64,000 bases of DNA, from positions 62,001 to 126,000 of the forward strand of contig NZ_JAKIKR010000006.1 in assembly GCF_023284025.1 (NCBI RefSeq), given 5' to 3'. A program made the translations under genes and the position numbers. Of the stretch, positions 9,687 to 20,067 are shown piece after piece. A model generated the notes under the pieces. It was not told the DNA's origin, searched no databases, and worked only from the letters and a program-made list of their open reading frames with translations. The stretch comes from Shewanella abyssi. Lineage in GTDB: Bacteria > Pseudomonadota > Gammaproteobacteria > Enterobacterales > Shewanellaceae. How positions within the stretch are numbered: position 1 is the first letter of the stretch; each line of letters starts with the position of its first letter.

Positions 9687-10109
9687 CTAAATGGGCAAAT
9701 TACACTCAAGCGAATTTTGATGCTCTTGCTGTTCTTGAGTTTTATGCCGTTGATGCCAGCGCTCACTCAGCAAAAATACCGCGGGCGCAAAAATCAAAAT
9801 AGTGGTCATTGAGAAGAAGGTACCGAAGTTTAAGCTGATCACCATTGGGATCAGATATAGCGCTTGAGTCGATGTTTCGAATAACATTGGCGCTAAACCC
9901 AAAGTGGTGGTCATTGCAGTAATAACCACCGGCCTAAAGCGGCCTAAGCTGCTACTAATAATTGCCGTTTCAATATCACCACCTAGGCGTAAGTGTTGTT
10001 TTATCTCTAATAAGAGCACAAATGAGCCATTAAGCACCAACCCCGATAGCGCTATCATGCCAAACAGGCTCATCACGCTAAAGCTTATTAGGCGACAATT
10101 AACTGACAT
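9687..10109 (-). pseudogene. C-terminal remnant of an RND efflux transporter
   Basis: The 140-residue product matches only the last membrane region of AcrB/CzcA-type proton-driven pumps: the SLFGMIALSGLVLNGS helix, the ARFRPVVITAMTTTLGLAP-like block (here GRFRPVVITAMTTTLG) and the final helix pair. Such pumps are normally about 1000 residues, so some 85% of the gene is missing. An AAGGAGG-like site precedes the ATG at 10109, so the fragment may be translated, but it lacks the periplasmic and proton-relay parts and cannot work as a pump. No periplasmic adaptor gene is adjacent. Confidence 0.85.
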
Positions 10110-10290
10110 TCACACCCTCCTTGGTGCTTGCATTGATTGTCACTAATGGTCGCTACCTTGGTAAAATCAAAAATATAGAGTGAAGCCCATTCTTAATAAG
10201 AAAAACCTACGCTTCTGAAACGAGCAGCTTCAAGTAGTATTGTGATAAAAATTTAGGTCATCTTGTTGCTAGTATTAGAGATAACAATAT

Positions 10291-10322
10291 ATAAAAAAAG
10301 CGCTGAATTCAGCGCTTTTTAA
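10291..10322. terminator. Intrinsic terminator
   Basis: A perfect palindrome, AAAAAGCGCTGAATTCAGCG continued to the symmetric end (10295-10320). It has an A-run and a T-run, so it can act in both directions. It ends the leftward YlqF-type GTPase transcript. Confidence 0.9.
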
Positions 10323-10334
10323 TATATAAAATGA

Positions 10335-11273
10335 TTAACTTAAACGTTTACCTGAGCGTTTTAATCGCTCTTGTTCGCGTTTTATCTCTTCTTTAGCTTC
10401 TTTTTCAGCAAGCATTTTAGCGACTTTAGCTTTTTCCAATTCAGCCATTGCCGGTGTCTCTAATGATATTCTGCCAATTTTACCTGAACGGTATTCATGC
10501 AATAGTAATTCAGAGACTTTATGCAGATCGATTCGACCACCAGGGCGGAGGGCACCGCGCTTACGGCCAATCGCTTCAAGTAACTCAATATCGGTATCTG
10601 GTAACTCTTTAAGCTTATAGCGCTCTTTCAGCGCTTCTGGATAAGCTTCTAAAAAATACTCCGCGGCAAACATGGCTACATCTTCGTATTCGATAGCGGT
10701 ATCTTTTATCGCACCAGTCACCGCTAAGCGGTAACTACTATTTTCGTTATCCACTTTTGGCCACAAAATACCTGGGGTATCTGACAGCACAATCCCATTA
10801 CGTAAATTAATGCGCTGCTGCGTCTTCGTTACAGCAGGTTCATTACCCGTTTTAGCAATAGTACGTCCAGCAAGCGTATTGATAATGGTTGATTTACCCA
10901 CGTTTGGGATCCCCATGATCATGGTACGGATATCTTTTTCAAGTTTGTCTCTGCTTGGAACAAACTTACGACATAGGTCCGGGATCTTTTTAACTTGAGA
11001 CGCTTGAAGAGTGGTAATCGCCATGGCTTTTACGCCTTGCTCTTGTTCTAAGTACTCAATCCATTTCTGTGTGGTTTCAGGATCGGCCAGATCAGATTTA
11101 TTGAGCAATTTTATGCAAGGTTTGTCACCACGGAGCTGTTGCACCATAGGGTTTTCACTACTATAAGGGATCCTCGCATCAAGCACTTCAATCACCAAAT
11201 CGACTTGAGGCATAACCTCTTCGATCTCTTTTCGTGCTTTGTGCATGTGTCCTGGATACCACTGAATTGCCAT
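10335..11273 (-). CDS. ylqF: Circularly permuted ribosome-biogenesis GTPase YlqF/RbgA-type
   Basis: A 312-residue GTPase with the permuted motif order typical of this family: G4 NKSD near residue 58, G1 GIPNVGKST near 125, and G3 DTPG near 172. The N-terminus has the WYPGHMHKAR signature. RbgA acts in assembly of the large ribosomal subunit in Bacillus; the proteobacterial homologue is inferred to do the same. The C-terminus is basic and Lys/Glu-rich (about 275-312), which fits ribosome contact. It lies downstream of the terminator of an oxygenase gene transcribed in the same direction. Confidence 0.92.
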   Translation of the reverse strand: MAIQWYPGHMHKARKEIEEVMPQVDLVIEVLDARIPYSSENPMVQQLRGDKPCIKLLNKSDLADPETTQKWIEYLEQEQGVKAMAITTLQASQVKKIPDLCRKFVPSRDKLEKDIRTMIMGIPNVGKSTIINTLAGRTIAKTGNEPAVTKTQQRINLRNGIVLSDTPGILWPKVDNENSSYRLAVTGAIKDTAIEYEDVAMFAAEYFLEAYPEALKERYKLKELPDTDIELLEAIGRKRGALRPGGRIDLHKVSELLLHEYRSGKIGRISLETPAMAELEKAKVAKMLAEKEAKEEIKREQERLKRSGKRLS

Positions 11274-11341
11274 GTGTGTGCTCTTCTATCTAATAACTAT
11301 ATTGCGGAGGATTTTACCTTGTTCGGCCGAATTTTAACAAA

Positions 11342-11367
11342 TAAAAAGCGCTAGAAAGCGCTTTTTT
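11342..11367 (-). terminator. Intrinsic terminator of the 2OG oxygenase gene
   Basis: AAAAAGCGCT and AGCGCTTTTTT arms flank a 4-5 base loop. On the minus strand the stem is followed by a T-run, just beyond the oxygenase stop codon. Confidence 0.85.
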
Positions 11368-11380
11368 GCTATTAAAGCGG

Positions 11381-12220
11381 CTAAATAACCCCTAATTCAC
11401 GTAGGCGTTCCATCAAATAGCTATCAGCAGTGTAGTTCTCTGATAACTTTACCTCAGGCTTCGGGTGTAAAAACAGTGGTAGAGAGACGCGTGCCTTGGT
11501 CATATCACTACCTTGTGGATTAATCACTCTATGGCTCGTCGATGGGAAATAGCCTGCGGATGCTTCTTGTAACATGTCACCGATGTTGATGATGATATTG
11601 CCAAAGTCACTGGGTACATCTATCCAAGAGTTGTCTTTAAGCTGTACTTGCAGACCAGGCTCGTTGGCTGCAGGGAGTATTGTTAGCAAATTGATGTCTT
11701 CATGAGCAGCAGCGCGAATTGCGCCAGCTTCTTCATTACCAGATATTGGCGGGTAGTGGAGAACGCGTAAAAGTGTTTTGTTGCTATCTTCTATCATTTT
11801 TGGCAGTGCCATAGCGAACTTATCTTTTACTTCCTGGGGTGAATATCGCTCTACCCATTGCAGTAATTCAGCTGCCAAGCTATTGGCATTGTCATAATAC
11901 TTTAGAATATTGGCTTTGAGTTGTTCTGGAATGCGACCCCAAGGATAGATGTGGTAGTACTCCTTAATGTCTTTAACTGTGTGGCCTTTCGCTGTTTCTG
12001 AAATCTCCGCGGGGAAAAATCCATCTTGTGTTTCAGGATTAAATAGAAATTGTCTTTTCTCGTCGGTATTAAAGAAAGCCTGCCACTCGGTGTAGATATC
12101 TTCAACCAATTGCTTGTCGATAGGGTGGTTACTTAACACGCCAAATCCAGTGTCACGTAGTGACTTTACAAATTTCTCAGCACTGCCTGTCGCTCTATAA
12201 TCAATTGTCTCTAAAATCAT
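11381..12220 (-). CDS. 2-oxoglutarate/Fe(II) oxygenase, isopenicillin-N-synthase-like
   Basis: A 279-residue soluble protein of the IPNS-like dioxygenase family. Iron ligands are seen as HED in AAHEDINLL (about 168-170) and a later His in TSHRVINP (about 226), followed by the Arg-x-Ser oxoglutarate-binding pair (ARVSLPLF). The N-terminal DIOX_N region (about 1-110) contains GFGVLSNHPI. These enzymes hydroxylate or cyclise small molecules; the substrate cannot be told. A CRP-like operator lies about 67 bases upstream of the start. Confidence 0.85.
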   Translation of the reverse strand: MILETIDYRATGSAEKFVKSLRDTGFGVLSNHPIDKQLVEDIYTEWQAFFNTDEKRQFLFNPETQDGFFPAEISETAKGHTVKDIKEYYHIYPWGRIPEQLKANILKYYDNANSLAAELLQWVERYSPQEVKDKFAMALPKMIEDSNKTLLRVLHYPPISGNEEAGAIRAAAHEDINLLTILPAANEPGLQVQLKDNSWIDVPSDFGNIIINIGDMLQEASAGYFPSTSHRVINPQGSDMTKARVSLPLFLHPKPEVKLSENYTADSYLMERLRELGVI

Positions 12221-12601
12221 GTTATCTGTTCTTATTTTTAGTTAACCCGAGGCAAGTTTAGCGGCGAGGATACTGCGAAGCAATCCTTAGTGATTTAGAT
12301 CACACTGGTTATTGTTTGTGCTAATGAATAGTGTCGCTGAAATAGGCATTAATACAATAGATATTAATGTGTTAGCAATCAACACTGTCTTGGCATTATA
12401 CTACTAAATAAATTAAGGCTTTTTGTTAATAAAGCAACATTGTCGCTGATTTATGACATTATTGACTAGAATATAGATCTGCTGCAGCTTAATTTGGCAT
12501 ATTAAGTTGGTGAGTAATATGGCTCATTAGTTGTGATAGATGAAGCATTTGCTTCAACCTACGGTCTATGTGGATCAAGATATAAAGATAGAGTGGTTAT
12601 C
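12221..12601. other. Divergent control region oxygenase / msrBA
   Basis: A 381-base gap between divergent genes holding the candidate CRP site and a short hairpin (CTTAATTTGGCATATTAAG, near 12487). No further gene is seen. Confidence 0.5.
12287..12306. promoter_or_regulatory. Candidate CRP-binding site
   Basis: TTAGTGATTTAGATCACACT closely fits the CRP palindrome (TGTGA-N6-TCACA), with one half-site perfect. It is about 67 bases upstream of the oxygenase start and about 296 bases upstream of msrBA, so the oxygenase gene is the more likely target. Confidence 0.5.
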
Positions 12602-13513
12602 ATGGGTAAACTGACAGAATTTGAAAAACAGGTCATAGAGCAAAAAGGCACTGAAGCACCTTTTAGCGGTGAGTATCATCAACACGACGCTAAGGGCACT
12701 TACTGCTGCAAAAAATGCGATGCGCCCTTGTACCGCTCAGACAGTAAGTTTAACGCCCATTGTGGTTGGCCAGCCTTTGATGATGAGATAAGTGGCGCAA
12801 TAAAGCGCAATATTGATGCAGATGGTCAACGTGTTGAAATCGTCTGTGCGCAGTGCGATGGGCATTTAGGTCATGTGTTTGAAGGGGAGTTTCTCACGCC
12901 CAAGAATATCAGGCATTGCGTTAACTCGGTATCGATGACCTTTAAGTCAGCAACCGCTGTACCTACTGTTGAGCATCATGATGAACTAGCGACCTTTGGT
13001 GGCGGCTGTTTTTGGTGTACCGAAGCTGTTTTTTCTGCTTTAGATGGCGTTAAAAGTGTTGTTTCTGGTTATGCCGGAGGTAATGCCGATGACGCACATT
13101 ACAGAGCCGTATGCAGTGGCATGACAAGCCATGCTGAGGTTGTTCATATTGAGTTCGATCCAGAGATCATTAGCTATGAGAGTTTGTTAGCGGTATTTTG
13201 GCAGAGCCATGATCCCACCACACTAAACAGACAAGGAAACGATAGCGGACCTCAGTATCGCTCAGTAGTGTTTATTCACAGTGAAAAGCAGGCTGAGATA
13301 GCTAATGGCATGATGAACACATTGACTAACGCGGGTGTGTGGCCAAATCCAATCGTGACAGAAGTATCCGCTTTTGATGGTTTTTATGCTGCTGAAAACC
13401 AACATAAAGATTACTTTGCACTTAATGGCGAACAAGCCTATTGCCAGATAATTATTAAACCTAAAGTGGATAAAATTAAAGCACTCTTTGCTGAATTAAT
13501 TAAAGATAAGTAG
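12602..13513 (+). CDS. msrBA: Bifunctional methionine sulfoxide reductase MsrB-MsrA
   Basis: A 303-residue fusion repairing both R- and S-methionine sulfoxide in oxidised proteins. The MsrB half comes first (about residues 1-125), with zinc cysteines in CCKKC and CAQCDGHLGH and the catalytic Cys in RHCVNSVSM. The MsrA half follows (about 140-295), with the catalytic Cys in GGGCFWCTE. The reading frame extends upstream to 12533, but the ATG at 12602 gives the usual MsrB N-terminus and is preferred. No signal peptide is seen, so it is cytoplasmic. It is followed by a strong bidirectional terminator. Confidence 0.93.
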   Translation: MGKLTEFEKQVIEQKGTEAPFSGEYHQHDAKGTYCCKKCDAPLYRSDSKFNAHCGWPAFDDEISGAIKRNIDADGQRVEIVCAQCDGHLGHVFEGEFLTPKNIRHCVNSVSMTFKSATAVPTVEHHDELATFGGGCFWCTEAVFSALDGVKSVVSGYAGGNADDAHYRAVCSGMTSHAEVVHIEFDPEIISYESLLAVFWQSHDPTTLNRQGNDSGPQYRSVVFIHSEKQAEIANGMMNTLTNAGVWPNPIVTEVSAFDGFYAAENQHKDYFALNGEQAYCQIIIKPKVDKIKALFAELIKDK

Positions 13514-13540
13514 AGAACCATAGAGTATTAATCGCAGCAA

Positions 13541-13570
13541 AAAAAGACGAGCTATTAAGCTCGTCTTCTT
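13541..13570. terminator. Bidirectional intrinsic terminator
   Basis: AAGACGAGCT (13544-13553) and AGCTCGTCTT (13558-13567) pair around an ATTA loop, with A- and T-runs outside. It lies between the convergent msrBA and SulP genes. Confidence 0.9.
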
Positions 13571-13587
13571 ATTTCTGCTATAAACTT

Positions 13588-15147
13588 TTATGAATCGAGT
13601 TTATCGTCAGCCACTTTGTAGTGAGGATCTTCAATCAAGTTAACTTCGACTAAGTCGCCAGCTTTATGCAACAACTCTTTACAGTCATTACTGAGGTGAC
13701 GCAGATGCAGCTTCTTACCGGCACTGACATAACGCTCCGCTAGAGTATCAATTGCATCGAGTGCAGAGTGGTCACAAACGCGAGAGTTTTGAAAGTCGAC
13801 GATGACATCTTCTGGATCTGTTTTAGCAGGAAACAGTTCTAAAAAGTCAGCCACTGAACCGAAAAACAGTGGACCATTTAGCTTGTAAACTTTCCAGCCA
13901 TTTTTATCTTCGCTAATTTCAACGTTGATATGCTTTGCATGTTCCCATGCAAATACCAATGCCGATACAATAACACCAACAAATACAGCAAATGCGAGAT
14001 CAGTGAATACGGTTATGATAGTCACTAGGATAATCACAAAAGCATCGTGCTTAGGGACTTTGCGCATCACTTTGAAGCTAGCCCATTCAAATGTACCCAA
14101 CACCACCATGAACATTACACCCACAAGTGCGGCAAGTGGGATCATTTCAATCATTGATGAGCCGAACAAGATGAAGGCAAGTAGTGCTAGCGCTGCAGTG
14201 ATCCCAGATAGACGACCACGGCCGCCAGAGTTAATGTTGATCATGGACTGACCAATCATCGCACAACCCCCCATAGCACCAAAGAAACCACTGGTGATGT
14301 TACCAACACCTTGACCGATACACTCTTTGTTACCACGGCCACGAGTGCCTGTCATCTCATCGATAACAGTGAGTGTTAGCAGTGATTCAATCAAGCCTAC
14401 CGCGGCAAGAATAAGCGAATATGGCAAGATGATGTAAAGCGTCGCTAAGCTAAACTCAACCGCAGGAATAGAGAAGGTGGGTAAGCTACCCGCTATTGTT
14501 GCGTGTTCATCACCACTCATTGATTTAAGAAAATCCAGTACGGTTCGGGTATCTAGATTTAAGAAAGTCACCAGTAGAGTCACGGTTAAAATCGCAGCTA
14601 GTGATGACGGAATTGCGGTGGTTAGCTTAGGCAAGAACTGAATAATGACCATAGTAAGGAGCACGAGTCCTAGCATCAGTACCAGCTGATCTTGAGGTAA
14701 CCAGCTCATTACGCCATTGGCATCAGGTGTTTGAAACTGTCCTAGCTGAGCTAAGAAAATAACAATGGCTAAGCCATTAACAAAACCTATCATGACTGGG
14801 TAGGGAACAATGCGGATAAATTTACCGAGTTTTAATACACCAGCCGAGACCTGAATGAGACCTGCGAGTACCACTGCTGCAAAAAGATATGCTACACCAT
14901 GTTCAGCAACAAGGGCGACCATAACAACGGCCATAGCGCCAGTCGCGCCGGAAATCATACCTGGGCGACCACCGATGACGGCAGTGATTAGTCCCATGAT
15001 AAAGGCGGCATACAAACCGACCATAGGCTCTACACCGGCAACGAATGCAAATGCAACCGCTTCTGGTACTAAAGCAAGGGCGACGGTTAAGCCTGAAAGT
15101 AAGTCAGCTCTTGAACTGGAAGTTTTGTGACGAATGAGATCGAACAT
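13588..15147 (-). CDS. SulP-family anion transporter with STAS domain
   Basis: A 519-residue inner-membrane protein. About 11-14 membrane helices occupy residues 15-400, with the family signature near the N-terminus ([20 protein letters not shown]) and the [20 protein letters not shown] segment. A STAS domain follows at about 410-505 ([20 protein letters not shown]). The family carries sulfate, bicarbonate, chloride or dicarboxylates; the short type with this STAS is often annotated as sulfate permease, but the substrate is not evident here. It is monocistronic. Confidence 0.9.
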   Translation of the reverse strand: MFDLIRHKTSSSRADLLSGLTVALALVPEAVAFAFVAGVEPMVGLYAAFIMGLITAVIGGRPGMISGATGAMAVVMVALVAEHGVAYLFAAVVLAGLIQVSAGVLKLGKFIRIVPYPVMIGFVNGLAIVIFLAQLGQFQTPDANGVMSWLPQDQLVLMLGLVLLTMVIIQFLPKLTTAIPSSLAAILTVTLLVTFLNLDTRTVLDFLKSMSGDEHATIAGSLPTFSIPAVEFSLATLYIILPYSLILAAVGLIESLLTLTVIDEMTGTRGRGNKECIGQGVGNITSGFFGAMGGCAMIGQSMININSGGRGRLSGITAALALLAFILFGSSMIEMIPLAALVGVMFMVVLGTFEWASFKVMRKVPKHDAFVIILVTIITVFTDLAFAVFVGVIVSALVFAWEHAKHINVEISEDKNGWKVYKLNGPLFFGSVADFLELFPAKTDPEDVIVDFQNSRVCDHSALDAIDTLAERYVSAGKKLHLRHLSNDCKELLHKAGDLVEVNLIEDPHYKVADDKLDS

Positions 15148-15224
15148 TTAGCCTCTGTTAACAATTTGTTGGATAGGAATAAGTCTGGGCGCGAATACTA
15201 TCAAAATCCGGCTTATTTTAATAT

Positions 15225-15256
15225 AAAAAAAGCCATGCTCTTAAGCATGGCTTTTT
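15225..15256 (-). terminator. Intrinsic terminator of rne
   Basis: AAAAGCCATGCT and AGCATGGCTTTT arms pair with a very short loop; the A-run on its left reads as a T-run on the minus strand, just past the rne stop codon. Confidence 0.9.
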
Positions 15257-15276
15257 GTTACAGATCTAAATTTAGA

Positions 15277-18200
15277 TTAGGTGCGAACCGTATCCGAATT
15301 AGCGCTGTTTGACACTTTTGATTTTACTGCATCGCTTTGCTCAGAGGTTTCATACTGGCGACCCGTTGGGGTCTCGATGTTTGCTCTGACTTCAACAACA
15401 GGCTTGGTCGTGTCTGACATGACCATTGAACCAAATCGGCTTGCAGACTTAGCCTTAACAACAGGCTTTGCTTCCACGACTGCAGGCTGTGCAACAACGT
15501 CTACTGCAACAGTTTTGTTTTCAGTAGGTGCTATTGCTGCTGGCTTTGTCATTGGTGCAGACGCAGCTTTTGCGCTAACCGTGGCTTGGACAGCTTTAGC
15601 TTCAACCGGTGCTTCTGTGATAACAGTTTCAACCTTAGCAGGCTCAGGTGTTACTACTTCTGCTTTAACGACTGGTGCTGGCTCGGCAACAACCGGTGTT
15701 TCAACCACTACTGCAACTTCTGGAGTTGGCGTTGGTTCAACTTGTACTTCAGGCGTTGGCTTATAAACCGGAGAGGTATTCATCGCTGATGAACTCGCGG
15801 CAGAGCGACTCGTCTTAGCTTTAGCAGGTTTAGTTTCAACAGCGACTGCTACGGTTTCAGCTTCTGCTGCAACAGGCTCAGCTTTAACTTCAGTTATAAC
15901 AGGCTCAGCTTTAACTTCAGCTGCTGCCGCTTCAACCTTAGGCTCACTGACTTTAGCGACGGGCGCTTCAGCATGAGTTTCAAACGCTTGAGCCGGTGCG
16001 CTAGCTTCTAGTGCGTCGTTTGGCGTAAATACAGCAGTCTCTGAAGTGTTTTCATCTTCATCACGACGACGGCGCTGGCCAGCAGCACGAAGGTGACGAG
16101 GGCTACGACGACTTCTACGTTGACCTTCTCGAGGCTCACGTGATTTATCATCAGTTGTAGCATCTGCAGTTTGCTCAACCGCGACTGACTCTGAAGCATC
16201 AATCGGTGTTGTAACGACTTCTGCGTTAAGAGCTGTATCTGTAGCTGTGTTGGTTTCAACAACATTTGCTACTTCAGTGTTAGCCACTACTGCATTGTCA
16301 GTTGCTTCAGTGTTTTCTACTGCTTCAACTTCAACTTCAACTTCAACTTTAGCTCTTGGCTTACGAGGCTGACGCTTTGGACGAGCAGGTTTATCATCTG
16401 CAACAACCTGTACTTCAACTGGCACTTCAGAGATAGCAACTACGGCTGTAGTTTCTTCTTGCTCGTTGTTGACGCGAACCTTACGACGCATGTTACGACG
16501 TTGACGACGCTCACGAGCAGCTTCTTGCTTAGGTTCTGCATTCTCAGTGCTAGTGTCTACTGCCTTACGAGGTTTTTCACTTCGTTGGGGACGTTTAGTC
16601 TCTTCTTGCACTTTAGCAGAGTTGTCATTAGCGTCATTTCGAATGCTCTTCGTACGCTTATCTTTACTTTGCTGACTGTCATTACGGTTCTCGTTGCGGT
16701 TGCGGCGAGGGTCGTTACGACGAGTACTATTATTGCGACGGTTATTGTTACGTGCTTGACCGTTGCGGCTGGTTTTATCTTGCTGCTTAGGTTCATCCTT
16801 GGTTTCTTCAGTGCTACTAAACAGTGAGCTGATAACGGCTGCAATTTTAGAAAACAAACCAGGTTTAGCGGGTTTTACAGGCGCAGGCTTAGCTGCTACT
16901 GGGGTTGGAGCCGCTATTTTTGGCGTTGAGAAACCTTTTAGTGTTGGTTGTTGCGGTGTCGCTCTTTCAAGCTTACGAGGCTCGTAAAGCTTAGCTTCTT
17001 CTTGCTCAAGCAACTTATAGCTCGACTCGCTGATTTGATCATCTTTACGATGACGCACTACGCGATAATCTGGTGTAGTCATGTTTGGATCTGGGATCAC
17101 ATACACTTCAACATTGTGACGCTTTTCAGTGATACGAATTGCTTTACGCTTTTCGTTCAACAGGAATGCAGCAACATCAACAGGGACTACGGCTTCAATC
17201 TGCGATGTGTTCTCTTTGATGGCTTCTTCTTCCATCAAACGCAAAATTGAAAGTGCAAGTGACTCAGTACCGCGGACGGTGCCTTGTCCATGACAACGTG
17301 GACAAAGGTGAGCTGCTGACTCTTCTAAAGATGGGCGCAAGCGCTGGCGAGACATCTCCATCAAACCAAAGCGTGAAATACGGCCTAATTGAACGCGAGC
17401 TCGGTCATGATGAACGGCATCTTGCATACGCTTTTCAACTTCTCGTTGATTGCGAACCGGGGTCATATCGATGAAGTCGATCACCACTAAACCACCTAAA
17501 TCACGCAGACGTAGTTGACGTGCAATTTCGTCAGCAGCTTCTAGGTTAGTGTTTAGCGCTGTCTCTTCAATATCGCCACCTTTAGTAGCACGAGCGGAGT
17601 TAATATCAATAGAGGTCAGTGCTTCTGTTGGATCGATAACAATCGAACCACCAGAGGGTAAGCGTACTTCACGTTGGAAAGCAGACTCAATTTGCGTTTC
17701 AATTTGGAAGTGGGTAAATAGTGGCACTTCAGCGTCATAACGCTTAATACGCTCAACAAAGTCAGGACGAACTAACGCGACATGCTCTTTAGCTTCTTCA
17801 TAAATACGTGGGTGATCGATAAGGATCTCACCAACGTCACGACGTAAGTAGTCGCGAATAGCACGAACGATAACGTTGCTTTCTTGGTGGATTAAAAAGG
17901 GTGCAGGTGCACTTTCAGCAGACTCTTTAATTGCTGCCCAGTGATGTTGTAGAACTTTTAGGTCCCACTTCAATTCGGTTGGATCTTTTCCAACGCCCGC
18001 GGTACGTACAATAAGGCCCATACCTTGTGGAATATCAAGTTCAGAAAGTGCAGCTTTTAGTTCGATGCGCTCATCACCTTCGATACGACGAGAAATACCG
18101 CCGGCACGTGGGTTATTTGGCATTAATACTAAGTAAGAGCCGGCAAGACTGATAAAAGTTGTCAGTGCAGCCCCTTTGTTGCCACGCTCTTCTTTATCAA

Positions 18201-18510
18201 TTTGAATGATAACTTCCTGGCCTTCTTTAATCACTTCCTTAATGTTAGGACGGCCTTGGAAAGAGTAACCTTTTGGGAAATATTCGCGTGCGATCTCTTT
18301 TAAAGGTAAGAAGCCATGGCGATCTGCGCCGTAGTTAACAAAAGCAGCTTCTAAAGACGGCTCTACACGAGTGATCGTCCCTTTATATATATTAGCTTTC
18401 TTCTGTTCGTGACCTGGGCTTTCAATATCTAGATCATATAATTGTTGCCCATCAACTAGGGCTACGCGCAACTCTTCAGATTGAGTTGCATTGATTAACA
18501 TCCGTTTCAT
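15277..18510 (-). CDS. rne: Ribonuclease E
   Basis: A 1077-residue endoribonuclease, the scaffold of the RNA degradosome. The N-terminal catalytic half (about 1-510) holds the S1 RNA-binding domain (about 38-120), the 5'-sensor and RNase H-like parts, the DNase I-like active site with metal-binding Asp residues ([11 protein letters not shown]) and the zinc-link CPRCHGQG near 404. The C-terminal half is disordered: an Arg/Asn-rich RNA-binding stretch (about 590-700), a second Arg-rich block ([19 protein letters not shown]) and long Ala-Val-Glu-Pro repeats with the EVKAEPV unit. The length is near that of E. coli RNase E. It is transcribed from a long structured leader divergent from rluC. Confidence 0.97.
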   Translation of the reverse strand: MKRMLINATQSEELRVALVDGQQLYDLDIESPGHEQKKANIYKGTITRVEPSLEAAFVNYGADRHGFLPLKEIAREYFPKGYSFQGRPNIKEVIKEGQEVIIQIDKEERGNKGAALTTFISLAGSYLVLMPNNPRAGGISRRIEGDERIELKAALSELDIPQGMGLIVRTAGVGKDPTELKWDLKVLQHHWAAIKESAESAPAPFLIHQESNVIVRAIRDYLRRDVGEILIDHPRIYEEAKEHVALVRPDFVERIKRYDAEVPLFTHFQIETQIESAFQREVRLPSGGSIVIDPTEALTSIDINSARATKGGDIEETALNTNLEAADEIARQLRLRDLGGLVVIDFIDMTPVRNQREVEKRMQDAVHHDRARVQLGRISRFGLMEMSRQRLRPSLEESAAHLCPRCHGQGTVRGTESLALSILRLMEEEAIKENTSQIEAVVPVDVAAFLLNEKRKAIRITEKRHNVEVYVIPDPNMTTPDYRVVRHRKDDQISESSYKLLEQEEAKLYEPRKLERATPQQPTLKGFSTPKIAAPTPVAAKPAPVKPAKPGLFSKIAAVISSLFSSTEETKDEPKQQDKTSRNGQARNNNRRNNSTRRNDPRRNRNENRNDSQQSKDKRTKSIRNDANDNSAKVQEETKRPQRSEKPRKAVDTSTENAEPKQEAARERRQRRNMRRKVRVNNEQEETTAVVAISEVPVEVQVVADDKPARPKRQPRKPRAKVEVEVEVEAVENTEATDNAVVANTEVANVVETNTATDTALNAEVVTTPIDASESVAVEQTADATTDDKSREPREGQRRSRRSPRHLRAAGQRRRRDEDENTSETAVFTPNDALEASAPAQAFETHAEAPVAKVSEPKVEAAAAEVKAEPVITEVKAEPVAAEAETVAVAVETKPAKAKTSRSAASSSAMNTSPVYKPTPEVQVEPTPTPEVAVVVETPVVAEPAPVVKAEVVTPEPAKVETVITEAPVEAKAVQATVSAKAASAPMTKPAAIAPTENKTVAVDVVAQPAVVEAKPVVKAKSASRFGSMVMSDTTKPVVEVRANIETPTGRQYETSEQSDAVKSKVSNSANSDTVRT

Positions 18511-19107
18511 GATGATTTAATTCTTCTTTATAAAGGTCATCAAACGATACTGATTTCACTGCATTACGGGCCTAGGATTAAAAAACAGGACCTCACGGTC
18601 AGTCTCTAGGCAAGGTGCGCATTGCTGTTAGACGCATTCTCTGCGTGTCGCATCCTATTTATGGCTTATTTTTTAATGTTTACAAAAACAAGGAATTCGT
18701 TGTAAAACGTCAACCAACCCCATAAATTCTTAAAATACTTTCCAGTAATGCCAATTCGAAACGGTAACGTCTGACGACGAGCTAAAATTATTCTTCGAAA
18801 TTGGGTCGTTTTCAGCAGAGAAACCAGTTGTAAGTTGGGGTTACGTTTTGATTTAGTCGTGAAGGCCCAGTTATTGACCTTTTGATTGATACAACGACCT
18901 GTAAATCAATTATTTACTATCAAACTGTAAACATTTTTAGTCTCATGCTTTAACGCTGTGCTAGGAGGGCTTGTGAACAGTTTATCCACTGATTATCCCC
19001 GTTAGCGGGAGAAATATAGCAATAATAGATAAAATCAGCAATTGAAAAGGCACAATTCTTTTCACTTGTTGTACAATATGCCGCAACGAAACACATAGCG
19101 GCGCAGC
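18511..19107. promoter_or_regulatory. rne leader and divergent rne/rluC promoter region
   Basis: A 597-base non-coding region. On the rne side it can fold into nested hairpins: GCCTAG (18570-18575) pairs with CTAGGC (18606-18611) around an inner GACC-TCAC-GGTC hairpin (18589-18600), and GACGCA (18631-18636) pairs with TGCGTGTC (18642-18649). RNase E controls its own mRNA through such leader structures in E. coli; the same role is inferred here. The right end must carry the rluC promoter. Confidence 0.6.
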
Positions 19108-20067
19108 ATGAATACTCCATCTCCAAAAGTAGAAGTTCGACTGGTTACCATCGATGAAGACCATACCGGACAGCGTATCGACAATTATTTAGTCACTAAA
19201 TTGAAAGGCGTTCCTAAAAGTATGATCTATCGGATTATACGTAAAGGAGAGGTCCGGGTGAATAAAAAACGCATTAAACCCGAGTATAAATTACAAGATG
19301 GAGATGTGGTTCGTATCCCACCAGTGCGCGTGTCTGAGTCGGGCGACCGTCCAGGCCCGTCAGCCAAATTAACCAAGGTGTCGCAGTTAGAAGACCGTAT
19401 TATCTACGAAGATAAATTCATTATTGTACTGAATAAGCCATCAGGCATTGCAGTACATGGCGGCAGTGGTGTTGATTTTGGCGTCATTGAGGCGATGCGC
19501 TCTTTACGTACGCAACAGAAGTTCTTAGAACTGGTTCATCGTTTAGATAAAGATACTTCAGGTCTGTTACTCATTGCCAAGAAACGCAGCGCGCTTAAAC
19601 ATCTGCATGAACAGCTTAGAAATAAGAAGATGCAAAAAGATTATCTTGCGCTAGTGAGAGGCGAGTGGCAAAAACACGATAAGGCCGTCAAAGCACCGTT
19701 ATTAAAGTTAACGCTTAAATCTGGTGAACGCATTGTCAGAGTTAATAAAGAGGGTAAAGAGTCTGAAACCCGCTTTAAGATCATGCAGCGTTATAGTGGT
19801 GCAACATTGGTGCAAGCGAGCCCAATCACCGGGCGAACCCATCAAATTCGTGTGCATTGTCAATATGCAGGTCATCCTATCGCTTGTGATGAAAAGTACA
19901 GCGAACAAAAATTTGATGATTCGATGCGAGTCCACGGACTGAATCGACTCTTTTTGCACGCCGCTCAGCTTAGGTTTATTCATCCTGACACAGACGAGAT
20001 TATGGAAGTGAAAGCACCTATGGATCCTGTTCTAGAATCTACCTTATCTAAGCTGAAAAAAGTATGA
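19108..20067 (+). CDS. rluC: 23S rRNA pseudouridine synthase RluC
   Basis: A 319-residue enzyme that isomerises uridines of 23S rRNA (positions 955, 2504 and 2580 in E. coli). It has an N-terminal S4 RNA-binding domain (about 17-80) and an RluA-type catalytic domain with the motif HRLDKDTSGLL, whose Asp is catalytic, near residue 150. The divergent arrangement with rne is conserved in gammaproteobacteria and supports the RluC assignment over RluD or RluA. It overlaps the next gene by four bases. Confidence 0.95.
   Translation: MNTPSPKVEVRLVTIDEDHTGQRIDNYLVTKLKGVPKSMIYRIIRKGEVRVNKKRIKPEYKLQDGDVVRIPPVRVSESGDRPGPSAKLTKVSQLEDRIIYEDKFIIVLNKPSGIAVHGGSGVDFGVIEAMRSLRTQQKFLELVHRLDKDTSGLLLIAKKRSALKHLHEQLRNKKMQKDYLALVRGEWQKHDKAVKAPLLKLTLKSGERIVRVNKEGKESETRFKIMQRYSGATLVQASPITGRTHQIRVHCQYAGHPIACDEKYSEQKFDDSMRVHGLNRLFLHAAQLRFIHPDTDEIMEVKAPMDPVLESTLSKLKKV

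Noticed and set aside
15540..16000. Repetitive DNA as a satellite or mobile repeat
   Set aside because: The repetition comes from codons for the repeated VKAEPV-type protein segments of RNase E.
15281..16844. Long open frames opposite the C-terminal half of rne
   Set aside because: They are shadow frames of the repeat-rich Ala/Val/Glu coding sequence; no ribosome binding sites or conserved content.
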